Assembly (NCBI GenBank): GCA_024278775.1
Contig: JAJRSP010000274.1
Span: forward strand, 1-21,456
From: Planctomycetota bacterium
GTDB lineage: Bacteria; Planctomycetota; Phycisphaerae; UBA1845
Direction: 5' to 3'
Length of the DNA stretch: 21,456 nt
A program made the position numbers and the translations under genes. Shown here piece by piece: positions 1-7,163 of this stretch (position 1 is the first letter of the stretch; the number at the start of each line of letters is the position of its first letter). The notes under the pieces were generated by a model that made no database searches, was not told the origin of the DNA, and worked only from the letters and a program-made list of their open reading frames with translations.

Positions 1-1
1 C

Positions 2-124
2 ACGCTGGCCAGAGAGGTCGCTGCTTGGGAGACTCAACGGAACGCCGACCAAGCCAAGGTGAACTGGCGATTTACGACAGCCAATGCCCGGATTAAGCTG
101 AAACGCCTATACCCGAATATTTAG
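2..124 (+). CDS. IS630-family transposase, C-terminal fragment (cut by window edge)
   Basis: An open frame enters from the left edge and stops at TAG 122-124, giving 40 residues ending in WRFTTANARIKLKRLYPNI. A WRFTTADARIKLKRLYP-like tail is characteristic of IS630-family DDE transposases, which move insertion sequences by cut and paste. Only the end of the protein is visible, so I cannot say whether the element is intact, and the catalytic residues lie outside the window. The following 44 bases before the next gene may hold the element's right end, but I see no clear terminal repeat. This is the only recognisable transposase sequence in the window. Confidence 0.75.
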   Translation, partial: TLAREVAAWETQRNADQAKVNWRFTTANARIKLKRLYPNI

Positions 125-168
125 GTGTGGCGATACACTAGGTGCCTCCGTACGTCCCCCAGCCCCCC

Positions 169-552
169 TCATAATGAGATTCGCGGCCAATACTGATGAA
201 ACTCCACACGGTTACCCCCCGGGTCGAGCAGTGAAAGCCGCCGGTCGGTCCACCGCAAGCCCGAAAGGCTATCGTAGGGCACTTTTCGATCGTCCAGCAA
301 GTCCACCGTTCCTGGTAGAGACGGCACCAGAATCGCCACCCGGCAGTCGATAGCCTCTACCTTCGGGTGATCCCGCAGCCGAATCCGCAGCTCGATCCGT
401 GCCGACTTGAAGACCAGCCGATCGACCGTTGACGACGCGTGGACTTCATCGAGAAGGGCCACTTCGCCGTAAAACCACCGCATTTCCTCCTCGGTCGCTA
501 CGGGCGCTTCGAGGTTCACATGATCGACTGCGACAATCCGACTTTCGAGCAT
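169..552 (-). CDS. VOC-superfamily (glyoxalase/bleomycin-resistance-like) protein
   Basis: A 127-residue protein of the length of a single vicinal-oxygen-chelate module. The N-terminus reads VDHVNLEAP with His11 at the usual first metal-ligand position. The C-terminus has the family signature LDPGGNRVEFHQYW with Glu117 as the likely last ligand. VOC proteins are metal-dependent lyases, isomerases or dioxygenases, or bind antibiotics; the substrate cannot be told here. I start at ATG 552 because it gives a family-sized protein and follows AGGA (557-560), though the spacing of four bases is short. The frame stays open to 633, where another ATG would add 27 residues with no domain resemblance. 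It lies 144 bp downstream of tryptophanase on the same strand and could be cotranscribed. The fold is fairly sure, the function unknown. Confidence 0.7.
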   Translation of the reverse strand: MLESRIVAVDHVNLEAPVATEEEMRWFYGEVALLDEVHASSTVDRLVFKSARIELRIRLRDHPKVEAIDCRVAILVPSLPGTVDLLDDRKVPYDSLSGLRWTDRRLSLLDPGGNRVEFHQYWPRISL

Positions 553-696
553 ACCATCCTGTGCATAGGTCCGGGGACCGATCAACCATCCGGAAGCGAC
601 CGGCCACACGGTGCCAAGCGGACTCGTCACCAACTACGCTGAAGAGAGCATCATACCGTGGAGCCGCTATTCCCGTACGATGCTGCATGCCGTCTG

Positions 697-2058
697 CTAC
701 CCGTCAAGTTCGCGCAGTCGGGCTGTAAAATGCCTGAGCTGGGTGGGTGCTTCGACGATCTCAAGCGGCTTGATCTTATCCCGGGCCGCATAGACTTCCA
801 ACGTGGCCTCGATCACGTAATCAAGGTGGCTCTGTGTATAAGTTCGACGCGGCAACGCCAACCGCACCAATTCCATGTCCGTGTGCTGTCCGTTCCCGCC
901 AAACATCAAACTACCGATTTCCACGCCGCGGATCCCCGCGTGTCGATACAGTGCGCAGACGACGGCCTGGGCCGGAAACTGCGCCGGTGCGAGGTGCGGG
1001 CAAAACGCCTTTGCATCGATGTAAATGGCGTGCCCTCCCGGCGGCTCCACGATCTGCACACCTCCCGCGAGAAGCCGTTCGCCGAGGTAGGCCACGCTTC
1101 GAATACGGTACTGCAGGTAATCCTCGCGCAAGACCTCCTCCAGACCCTGCGCGATCGCCTCCAAGTCTCGACCCGCCAGTCCGCCGTAGGTCGGAAAGCC
1201 CTCGGTCAAAATCAGGATTGATCGTGCTCTCGCCGCCAGTTCCGAATCTCGAAACATCAGCAGGCCGCCGATGTTGGCCAGCCCATCCTTCTTGGCGCTG
1301 ATCGTGGCCCCATCGGTCAGGTCGAACATCTCCCGTACGATGCTCGGGATGCTCCGGTCGGCCATCCCCGGTTCACGAAGTTTGATGAAATAGGCGTTTT
1401 CCGCAAAGCGGCAGGCGTCCAAAAACAGCGGTACCCCTTCTGCGTCACATACCTTGCGAATCGCGCGGATGTTCTCCAGGCTGACCGGTTGACCGCCGCC
1501 GCTGTTGTTTGTCACCGTCAGCATCACCAGCGGTATGCGCGACGCCCCGATCTCGGAAAAAAGTTGCTCCAGCCGCTCGACGTTCATGTTGCCCTTGAAC
1601 GGGTGTCGAGATTTGGCGTCACGCCCTTCGTCGATCACGAGGTCGAGCGCTTCCGCCCCGGAGTGCTCCACGTTGGCGCGGGTCGTGTCGAAATGATTGT
1701 TGTTGGGTACCACCAGATTCGGACCACCCATCACCTCAAACAAGATGCGTTCACTGGCGCGCCCCTGGTGAGTCGGGAGTATTTCGGAAAAACCGGTGAC
1801 CTCTTTGACCCGATCGTAAAATCGGAAAAAGCTAATGGCCCCGGCGTAGGACTCATCCCCGCGCATAATGCCGGCCCACTGCTCGCTGCTCATCGCCCCG
1901 GTGCCGCTGTCGGTCAGCAGATCAATCAGCACATTGGCGGCGTCCACACGAAACAAATTGAAGCCCGCTTCCCGCAAGATGGCCTCGCGCTGCTCTCGCG
2001 TGGTCATCTGGATCGGCTCCACCACTTTGATACGAAACGGCTCAATAATCGTTTTCAT
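697..2058 (-). CDS. tnaA: Tryptophanase (tryptophan indole-lyase)
   Basis: A 453-residue PLP enzyme of the beta-eliminating lyase family, predicted to split L-tryptophan into indole, pyruvate and ammonia in the cytoplasm. It matches the E. coli enzyme throughout: EPFRIKVVEP at the N-terminus, LIDLLTDSGTGA, PTHQGRASE, CRFAENAYFIK, SAKKDG with the PLP lysine at K257, EGFPTYGGLAGRDLEA, and LRHFTARL at the end. Two positions favour tryptophanase over tyrosine phenol-lyase: Asp124 in HFDTT, where tyrosine phenol-lyase has Thr, and Ile381 in VEIGS, where it has the Arg of MERG. The start at ATG 2058 aligns with the family and has AGGGA five bases upstream. The frame is open to 2424, but that extension is repeat-derived sequence without homology. 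A sigma-54-type promoter lies 58-74 bp upstream. The VOC gene follows on the same strand. Confidence 0.93.
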   Translation of the reverse strand: MKTIIEPFRIKVVEPIQMTTREQREAILREAGFNLFRVDAANVLIDLLTDSGTGAMSSEQWAGIMRGDESYAGAISFFRFYDRVKEVTGFSEILPTHQGRASERILFEVMGGPNLVVPNNNHFDTTRANVEHSGAEALDLVIDEGRDAKSRHPFKGNMNVERLEQLFSEIGASRIPLVMLTVTNNSGGGQPVSLENIRAIRKVCDAEGVPLFLDACRFAENAYFIKLREPGMADRSIPSIVREMFDLTDGATISAKKDGLANIGGLLMFRDSELAARARSILILTEGFPTYGGLAGRDLEAIAQGLEEVLREDYLQYRIRSVAYLGERLLAGGVQIVEPPGGHAIYIDAKAFCPHLAPAQFPAQAVVCALYRHAGIRGVEIGSLMFGGNGQHTDMELVRLALPRRTYTQSHLDYVIEATLEVYAARDKIKPLEIVEAPTQLRHFTARLRELDG

Positions 2059-2115
2059 GCGAATCCCTATCTCGTCGACCCCAGCGCATTTACGCGCTAC
2101 CCCAAAAACCTTTCG

Positions 2116-2132
2116 GGCAAAGGCCGTGCCAA
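2116..2132 (-). promoter_or_regulatory. Candidate sigma-54 (RpoN) promoter of tnaA
   Basis: Read on the minus strand the sequence is TTGGCACGGCCTTTGCC. It matches TGGCACG-N4-TTGC at every fixed base, with the diagnostic GG-N10-GC spacing (GG at 2130-2129, GC at 2118-2117). The only departure from the extended consensus is C instead of A/T after TTGC. The expected start of transcription is near 2105, leaving a leader of about 47 bases before tnaA. Sigma-54 promoters need an activator bound upstream; the palindrome at 2417-2433 is a possible site. The match is seen; its activity is inferred. Confidence 0.65.
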
Positions 2133-2179
2133 ACCGACAGGGATGCAAGACACATTTGGCGGCATCCGTGGGAACCATC

Positions 2180-2318
2180 GGGTGCCCCATTCTTCGTGTC
2201 ACCCCGATCACGTCCAACCGGGAGTACGGACATTCGGTGACACGAAGGGTGGGGGAAGGACTTCTCCGCGCACGATCCGTCCCCCACCCTTCGGGAGTAC
2301 CCGAAGGATGGGGCACCC
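2180..2318. repeat. 139-bp composite inverted-repeat element
   Basis: The outer ends are a perfect 11-bp inverted repeat, GGGTGCCCCAT (2180-2190) and ATGGGGCACCC (2308-2318). Inside, CTTCGTGTCACC (2192-2203) pairs perfectly with GGTGACACGAAG (2236-2247). GGGTGGGGG (2247-2255) pairs with CCCCCACCC (2281-2289). CCTTCGGG (2288-2295) and CCCGAAGG (2300-2307) form an 8-bp stem with loop AGTA. Several arms compete for the same partners, so alternative cruciforms or RNA folds are possible. No target duplication is evident. It resembles a MITE or REP-type element; no transposase gene is inside. Confidence 0.7.
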
Positions 2319-2416
2319 GCCGAACACCCCGCCGAAACTGTCTTGCACCCAACCGACAGTGTCCCACCGGCCGGCCGCCCGAAAACGATCCAGGGCGTGG
2401 ACCACCTACAGCACCG

Positions 2417-2433
2417 ATTGTCACAGTGACAAT
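2417..2433. promoter_or_regulatory. 17-bp palindrome, operator- or enhancer-like
   Basis: ATTGTCACAGTGACAAT has perfect 8-bp arms around a single central base. It lies about 285 bp upstream of the sigma-54 site facing tnaA and 161 bp upstream of der. The symmetry suits a dimeric regulator, for example an enhancer-binding activator. The bound protein is unknown. Confidence 0.5.
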
Positions 2434-2593
2434 GGCAACCCGACACGCTATAGTCCATCGGGCGTACCACCGGCTTACGGTCGTGCCGCAGTGTCACCGG
2501 CACGAAGCCGACGGATCATCGTATCGCAATAGTCGTCTGTGGCGAACCAGTCCTGTTATCTGCTTTGTAGATCAGTCTGTCGACAACAACACC

Positions 2594-3943
2594 ATGTCAC
2601 TACCTATCGTTACTATCGTGGGTCGACCCAATGTCGGCAAGAGCAGCCTCTTCAACGCGATCACGCGTAAGCGGACGAGCATTGTCGAACCAACGGCCGG
2701 CGTCACGCGCGATCGGGTGAGTGCGGTGTTCGATCTCGATGATATTTACCTGGAGCTGGTCGACACGGGTGGGCACGGTGTTGTCGATTGCGATGACCTC
2801 AGTGAGCACGTCGAGCAGCAGATCCGCTACGCGATCGACCAGGCTGAGCTGATCCTGTTCGTCGTCGACGGACGCGAAGGCGTGACCCCTCTCGACCAGA
2901 AAACGGCACAGCTACTCCGCAAGCATCAGCACCGCGTTCGGCTGGTCGCCAACAAAGTCGACGAACCCCACCTGGAGGACCAGATCGGCGAGTTCCATCG
3001 CCTTGGTTTTGGAGACCCCCTTTGCACCAGCGCCCACTCCGGGATCGGTCTCCGCGCGCTTCGAGAGTTGATCCGCGAGCACATCGAGGGTGTTTCCACC
3101 GGGGAGACCCCCGACAACCCGGTGATGAAAGTCGCGCTGGTCGGCAAACGGAACGCCGGGAAGAGCACGTTCATCAATGCCCTGGCCGGTGAGGATCGGG
3201 TTATCGTCAGCGAGATTCCCGGCACCACCCGCGACAGTATCGACGTGCGGTTTGAAAAGGATGGTCGCATCATCCTGGCGATTGATACGGCCGGCGTACG
3301 AAAGAAAGCCCGCATCGCGGACGACATCGAGTTCTACGCCTATACCCGCGCGGTCCACTCCATCCGCCGGGCCGATGTCGTGCTCTTCCTGATTGATTCC
3401 ACCACCGATTTCGGACAGGTGGACAAGCGGCTCGCCAAGACCATTTTCGATGAATACAAACCGTGTGTGCTTGTGATTAATAAGTGGGATCTCGCCAAGC
3501 AGCATGCCTCGACCGAGGACTACGGCGATTACCTCGGCGAGGTCCTCCCCCACGTCAATTGGGCTCCCATCTGTTTCACGACGGCGTCAGCCGGTCGCAA
3601 CATTGATCCGTGTATCGATCTCGCCACCGAGCTGTTCAAACAATCGCGTACGCGTGTGGCCACGGGGCCGCTCAATCAGGCGCTCCAGGATGCCCTGCAA
3701 GAGAACCTGCCGGCTCCGAAACGGGGCAAAAAAAGGCCGAAGTTTTTCTACGTCACACAGATCGCCACGACCCCACCCACGCTCGTCGTTTTTGTTAACG
3801 ATCCGGCCTCCATCACGCCCCAATACGAGCGATTTCTGTTGAACCGGTTGCGAGAACGATTGCCGTTCGACGAAGTTCCTATTAGATTAATGTTCCGGTC
3901 GAGGCGCGAAGGACACCGCTTCGGCTCACCGGTGACGACCTGA
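2594..3943 (+). CDS. der: Ribosome-assembly GTPase Der (EngA)
   Basis: A 449-residue protein with the two tandem GTPase domains unique to Der, which acts in maturation of the 50S ribosomal subunit. Domain 1 has the P-loop GRPNVGKSS (10-18), the DTGG switch and NKVD (120-123). Domain 2 has GKRNAGKST (184-192), DTAGVRKKARI and NKWD (296-299). The last 100 or so residues form the KH-like domain, with the family-typical KRPKFFYVTQIATTPPT and a C-terminal stretch PIRLMFRSRREG. The second P-loop reads GKRNAGKS rather than the common GRPNVGKS, but the lysine and serine are kept. ATG 2594 aligns with the usual MxxPIVTIVGRPNVG start; there is no clear Shine-Dalgarno (CGACAACAACACC precedes it). The open frame extends upstream to 1868, but that part is not homologous. 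Confidence 0.95.
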   Translation: MSLPIVTIVGRPNVGKSSLFNAITRKRTSIVEPTAGVTRDRVSAVFDLDDIYLELVDTGGHGVVDCDDLSEHVEQQIRYAIDQAELILFVVDGREGVTPLDQKTAQLLRKHQHRVRLVANKVDEPHLEDQIGEFHRLGFGDPLCTSAHSGIGLRALRELIREHIEGVSTGETPDNPVMKVALVGKRNAGKSTFINALAGEDRVIVSEIPGTTRDSIDVRFEKDGRIILAIDTAGVRKKARIADDIEFYAYTRAVHSIRRADVVLFLIDSTTDFGQVDKRLAKTIFDEYKPCVLVINKWDLAKQHASTEDYGDYLGEVLPHVNWAPICFTTASAGRNIDPCIDLATELFKQSRTRVATGPLNQALQDALQENLPAPKRGKKRPKFFYVTQIATTPPTLVVFVNDPASITPQYERFLLNRLRERLPFDEVPIRLMFRSRREGHRFGSPVTT

Positions 3944-3992
3944 GTAAGCGTGGCCTTCGTCTTAACGTTTCGTCTGTGTGGGAGACGCCGCC

Positions 3993-4508
3993 ATGAGTAT
4001 TGATCTTCACTGCCCGGGATGTGCCAAGCTGATTCGTGCGCCGGATACCGCCGGTGGCCGCCACGGCAAATGCCCCTATTGCGGACGCAGGGTCTACATT
4101 CCGACGCCGGAAAGCGAAGTCGAGATTTTCGACATCGCCGAGCCGACCGAAGAGGAGTTGCGTTTGGAGGAAAAGCTCCGTCGTGAGTCGGCCAGCTACG
4201 TAGCCGTCGTCTCGCATGCGGATGGGGAGGTGGCCGGCGAGGCGGGTGGCGACGGCGAGAGCGTCCGACCGCCCGAGGTGCCGGGTGAGGTCGTGGACCT
4301 GCCCGATCTGGTCGACGCGTTCCTCTGCGCCATGCGCGATGCGAAATTGGACGCAGCCGACAGCGCCGTGGCGTCACTCAAACGCGCCGGGAGCCGGGCG
4401 AAGGATTACGTCGAAGGCGTCATGCTCGACGAGATGCCTCCGCAAGTGGAAGGCATCCCCCAACCCGTCCTGAAAGGGTTCCTCAAAACGCTACTGGGAC
4501 GGCTGTAA
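3993..4508 (+). CDS. Small zinc-ribbon protein
   Basis: A 171-residue protein beginning with a four-cysteine zinc ribbon: Cys7-x2-Cys10 and Cys27-x2-Cys30, in CPGC and CPYC. This matches the short zinc ribbons common at the N-terminus of planctomycete proteins of unknown function. The middle (about residues 45-105) is acidic and Gly/Glu-rich, likely a flexible linker. The last 65 residues look like a helical domain (DLVDAFLCAMRDAKLDAADSAVASLKRAG). There is no signal peptide or membrane segment. I chose ATG 3993 because GGGAG (3980-3984) sits eight bases before it; an in-frame GTG at 3978 is possible. It follows der by 49 bp and may be read with it. The function is not known. Confidence 0.75.
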   Translation: MSIDLHCPGCAKLIRAPDTAGGRHGKCPYCGRRVYIPTPESEVEIFDIAEPTEEELRLEEKLRRESASYVAVVSHADGEVAGEAGGDGESVRPPEVPGEVVDLPDLVDAFLCAMRDAKLDAADSAVASLKRAGSRAKDYVEGVMLDEMPPQVEGIPQPVLKGFLKTLLGRL

Positions 4509-4601
4509 GTCTCCGATGGCTTGGTTGATGGTCACTTGGTCTGTGAGTTGCCCTGGAAGGAAACGCCTTCAGGTGGCCGCAGACACCATCCCCGCTTGTG
4601 G

Positions 4602-4629
4602 TTGACACGTTGCCCGGCGTCTTTACCCT
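4602..4629 (+). promoter_or_regulatory. Candidate sigma-70 promoter for arcA
   Basis: A perfect TTGACA (4602-4607) is followed after 16 bases by TACCCT (4624-4629), a weak -10 box. Transcription would start near 4636, giving a leader of about 79 bases before arcA. This suggests arcA is transcribed separately from the zinc-ribbon gene. Confidence 0.4.
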
Positions 4630-4714
4630 GTCCTACCGGGCCTGCTGGCGCTGCGTGCGGCGACGGCGCCCTCCAGCCGTCTGTGTCTTTAGCCATTGGT
4701 CTTCCGTGTGAATC

Positions 4715-5944
4715 ATGCAGCTACAAATTGACAACGAATACGACCCATTGAAATCCGTGTTGGTCAACCGGCCCGGTGCCGAGATCGAGCGTCTTACCCA
4801 CGAGAACATGCGGCGGTTCCTCTTTGAGGATGTGCCCTACCTGCGGCGGCTCCAGGACGAGCACGATGCGTTCGTCGCGGCCATGAAGGATCACGGCGTT
4901 GGCGTGTATTTGTTACGGGATATGTTGCGAGAGGTATTGGCCGACGAAGCGGCTCGTGCCGAGCTACTGATCCAGGTCTGTGACACCGCCGGGGTGCCGG
5001 CCGTCCGCGATGAGCTCACCAGTCTCGACCATTGGTCGCTCGACGAGCTACCCGGAGTGCTCTTCGCCGGGATGACGGCCGAAGAGTTCCGCGAACGTAC
5101 GGGGAAACGAGTCGGCACGGAGAGCGATGAACCGGTGTTTCTTCTACCGCCGATCCCCAACGCCTACTTCAGCCGAGACCCGGCCGTGGTCGTTCACGAC
5201 GCCGTTATTTCCTGCAAGATGCACTACCGAGAGCGTATCCGAGAGACACTGCTGGTGCGGGCCGTGCTCGAACACCACCCCGAGTTTTCACAGAACACCA
5301 TCTGCTACGGCGGATCGAGCGACCCCACCGAGGATCGCCCGTTCACGATCGAAGGCGGCGATGTGATTATCCTGTCAAAAGAAGCCCTGCTCGTCGGAGC
5401 GTCCGAGCGGACCCGCAGCGAGACGATCGAGCAACTGGCCGCCAACTGCTTCCGGCGCGGGCGTGTGAAGCGGGTGTATGAGCTGTCCATCCCGGCCGAG
5501 CGGTCGTTCATGCATCTCGACACCGTTTTCACCGTTATCGACCGGGGCATGGTGCTCTGGTTTTCCCAGGTGATGGAACACATCCAGTGCATCCACCGAT
5601 ACGAGCCGGATGAGAGCGGGGATGGTACCGGGGCCAGACGTATCTCCGAGGCGCGTTCGTTTGCCGACATTCTGCGTGATGAGTTCGCGACGGAGCTGAC
5701 GATCATCGACACGGCCGGGGGGCACAAGCACTACGCCTCTCGTGAGCAACGCAGCGACGCAACCAACGCGCTCGCCATCGCTCCGCGTGTCGCCGTCACC
5801 TACGACCGGAATGAGCGTACCGTGGCGGCCCTGGAGGACCACGGCGTCACCTGCATCGGTATCGACGACTCGGAGTTGGTTCGAGGGCTTGGCGGACCCC
5901 GGTGCATGACCATGCCCCTGCAGCGCGGAGCGGCACAGGGGTAG
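4715..5944 (+). CDS. arcA: Arginine deiminase
   Basis: A 409-residue amidinotransferase-fold enzyme predicted to hydrolyse arginine to citrulline and ammonia. The length and all expected active-site motifs fit: Asp155 in FSRDP, the EGGD motif (213-216), His267 and Asp269 in HLDTVF, and nucleophile Cys397 in GGPRCMTMP. These match the Asp, Glu, His, Asp and Cys of characterised arginine deiminases. The N-terminus (EYDPLKSVLVNRPG) and SREQ..DATNALAIAP are also family-like, although the latter diverges from the more usual REQ-x-DG-NN. No ornithine carbamoyltransferase or carbamate kinase gene lies beside it, so a complete arginine deiminase pathway is not shown here. ATG 4715 has only a poor ribosome site (GTGTGAATC). 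It converges with the coiled-coil gene 40 bp downstream. Confidence 0.93.
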   Translation: MQLQIDNEYDPLKSVLVNRPGAEIERLTHENMRRFLFEDVPYLRRLQDEHDAFVAAMKDHGVGVYLLRDMLREVLADEAARAELLIQVCDTAGVPAVRDELTSLDHWSLDELPGVLFAGMTAEEFRERTGKRVGTESDEPVFLLPPIPNAYFSRDPAVVVHDAVISCKMHYRERIRETLLVRAVLEHHPEFSQNTICYGGSSDPTEDRPFTIEGGDVIILSKEALLVGASERTRSETIEQLAANCFRRGRVKRVYELSIPAERSFMHLDTVFTVIDRGMVLWFSQVMEHIQCIHRYEPDESGDGTGARRISEARSFADILRDEFATELTIIDTAGGHKHYASREQRSDATNALAIAPRVAVTYDRNERTVAALEDHGVTCIGIDDSELVRGLGGPRCMTMPLQRGAAQG

Positions 5945-5984
5945 GAAGGCCCTTGCTCGAAACGAACGGTGCCGCCGCTGCAGG

Positions 5985-6926
5985 CTACGCCTGGGCTATC
6001 AGGGACTGCTTCTCCGCTTCGAGCGATTTGATCTGATCGGACACCTCGGCGGCGATATCCTTGAGGTGGCCGATCGCCTCTTGCAGGGCGTCGTGCATCG
6101 GACCGACGTGGCTGGAATCCGTCACCGCGCCGGTAGTTCCTTGCGCTTTCACCTCGGCCTCGAAACCAGTGATCACCTCGATCAGGCTCAGCAGTCGCGC
6201 ATCGCGCGGATCATCTTTATTTAATGCCAACTCGGTCACCGCGCTATGAAACCGTTCCAGCCCGTCGATGACACGTTGTACGGCCGGTCTGGCGGTGCTG
6301 TTTCGCGTGGTGGTGTTGATTGTCGTGGTCGGAAGCGCGCCGTCGGTGGAAGATGATATCCCTTTGTGCGGCGTCCGGCCCACCGAACGTGTCAGACTGT
6401 GCAGCCGGTCCGCCAGATGGTTCCCTACTTGCACGGCGATATCCAACCCGTGATGATAGGTGGTTGCGCACTCCAGATTCTCCACCACATCACGAAGTGT
6501 GTCACCGATCGAGCCACCGGCCCGTATTACGAGCTCCTGCTTGCGATCCAACAGTGCCTCAAATTCGCGATCAACTTTGTCGGCGTTCTCTAAGTTGGTT
6601 TCAGCCTCTCCGACTTGCTCGGCAAGCCCGCCCACGATTGCTGCGCACTCATCCACCCCTTTTTTTAGTTCCGCCAATTGCTCATGGCACTCCGCAAGCT
6701 GGTGCTCCTTGCGGTCCTGTAGCGATGAGGCCAGGGCCGCGAGCGAGACAGACCCCAGTTTGTCGATATGCGCCTGCATATCATCCAGGCAGGCCTCCAA
6801 AGACCGAAGCCGGTACACCTCCCGTGATAGCGCGTCGCGTTTCTGAGGAAGTTGGGAGTGAATCGCCAAGTTCTCTTCGCGTCTCTTCTTGGCTTCCCGG
6901 AGATGCGTGTTGATCTGTTCTAACAT
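5985..6926 (-). CDS. Predicted coiled-coil protein, function unknown
   Basis: A 313-residue soluble protein I do not recognise. Residues 1-160 are rich in Glu, Lys, Leu and Ala with heptad character and should form a long coiled coil. A low-complexity linker rich in Ser and Thr (about 205-235, TTTINTTTRNSTARP) separates this from a second helical region ending in a short coiled coil (about 280-313). There is no signal peptide or transmembrane segment, so it is probably cytoplasmic. The start at ATG 6926 has a strong Shine-Dalgarno, GGAGG, six bases upstream; the frame is open further but without such a signal. It stands alone between convergent arcA and divergent exported-protein genes. The pattern suggests a structural or scaffolding protein, which is only a guess. 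Confidence 0.75.
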   Translation of the reverse strand: MLEQINTHLREAKKRREENLAIHSQLPQKRDALSREVYRLRSLEACLDDMQAHIDKLGSVSLAALASSLQDRKEHQLAECHEQLAELKKGVDECAAIVGGLAEQVGEAETNLENADKVDREFEALLDRKQELVIRAGGSIGDTLRDVVENLECATTYHHGLDIAVQVGNHLADRLHSLTRSVGRTPHKGISSSTDGALPTTTINTTTRNSTARPAVQRVIDGLERFHSAVTELALNKDDPRDARLLSLIEVITGFEAEVKAQGTTGAVTDSSHVGPMHDALQEAIGHLKDIAAEVSDQIKSLEAEKQSLIAQA

Positions 6927-7163
6927 CGTGATCCTCCGCGGGCGATAGCACACACTACCGTCCCGTCGACCAACTGCAGGGCCGCCTTTACACACGCACC
7001 CTCACGCCAACCACTCCTCCAAGAGCGGCACCATTACCGGAAACTCAACGGCGGCTATCGGACCGACGAGCGCGTGTGCGTCTCTGCGAGCCTTCGGTAC
7101 CCATGCATGGAGGGCGGTCGTTGTTCCTTGACCACCCCATCGGCCTGCGTATGATCGCCATTG

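Larger units (their letters stand above)
2059..2593. other. Intergenic regulatory gap between divergent tnaA and der
   Basis: This 535-bp stretch has no convincing gene. It holds, in order, a small hairpin (AGCGC/GCGCT, 2083-2098) in the tnaA leader, a sigma-54-type promoter, a 139-bp element bounded by inverted repeats, and a 17-bp palindrome. Open frames crossing it in several directions are by-products of the GC-rich inverted repeats. I see no clear sigma-70 promoter for der. Confidence 0.6.

Noticed and set aside
2059..2424. N-terminal extension of tryptophanase by 122 residues
   Set aside because: The extension is repeat-derived, Pro/Gly/Arg-rich and not homologous; the family N-terminus begins at ATG 2058.
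1489..2532. Plus-strand open frame of 347 codons opposite tnaA
   Set aside because: It is antisense to a clear enzyme gene and runs into the inverted-repeat region; its composition is not protein-like.
6320..6913. 197-codon plus-strand frame opposite the coiled-coil gene
   Set aside because: It lacks a ribosome site and has Pro/Arg-rich composition typical of antisense GC-rich frames.
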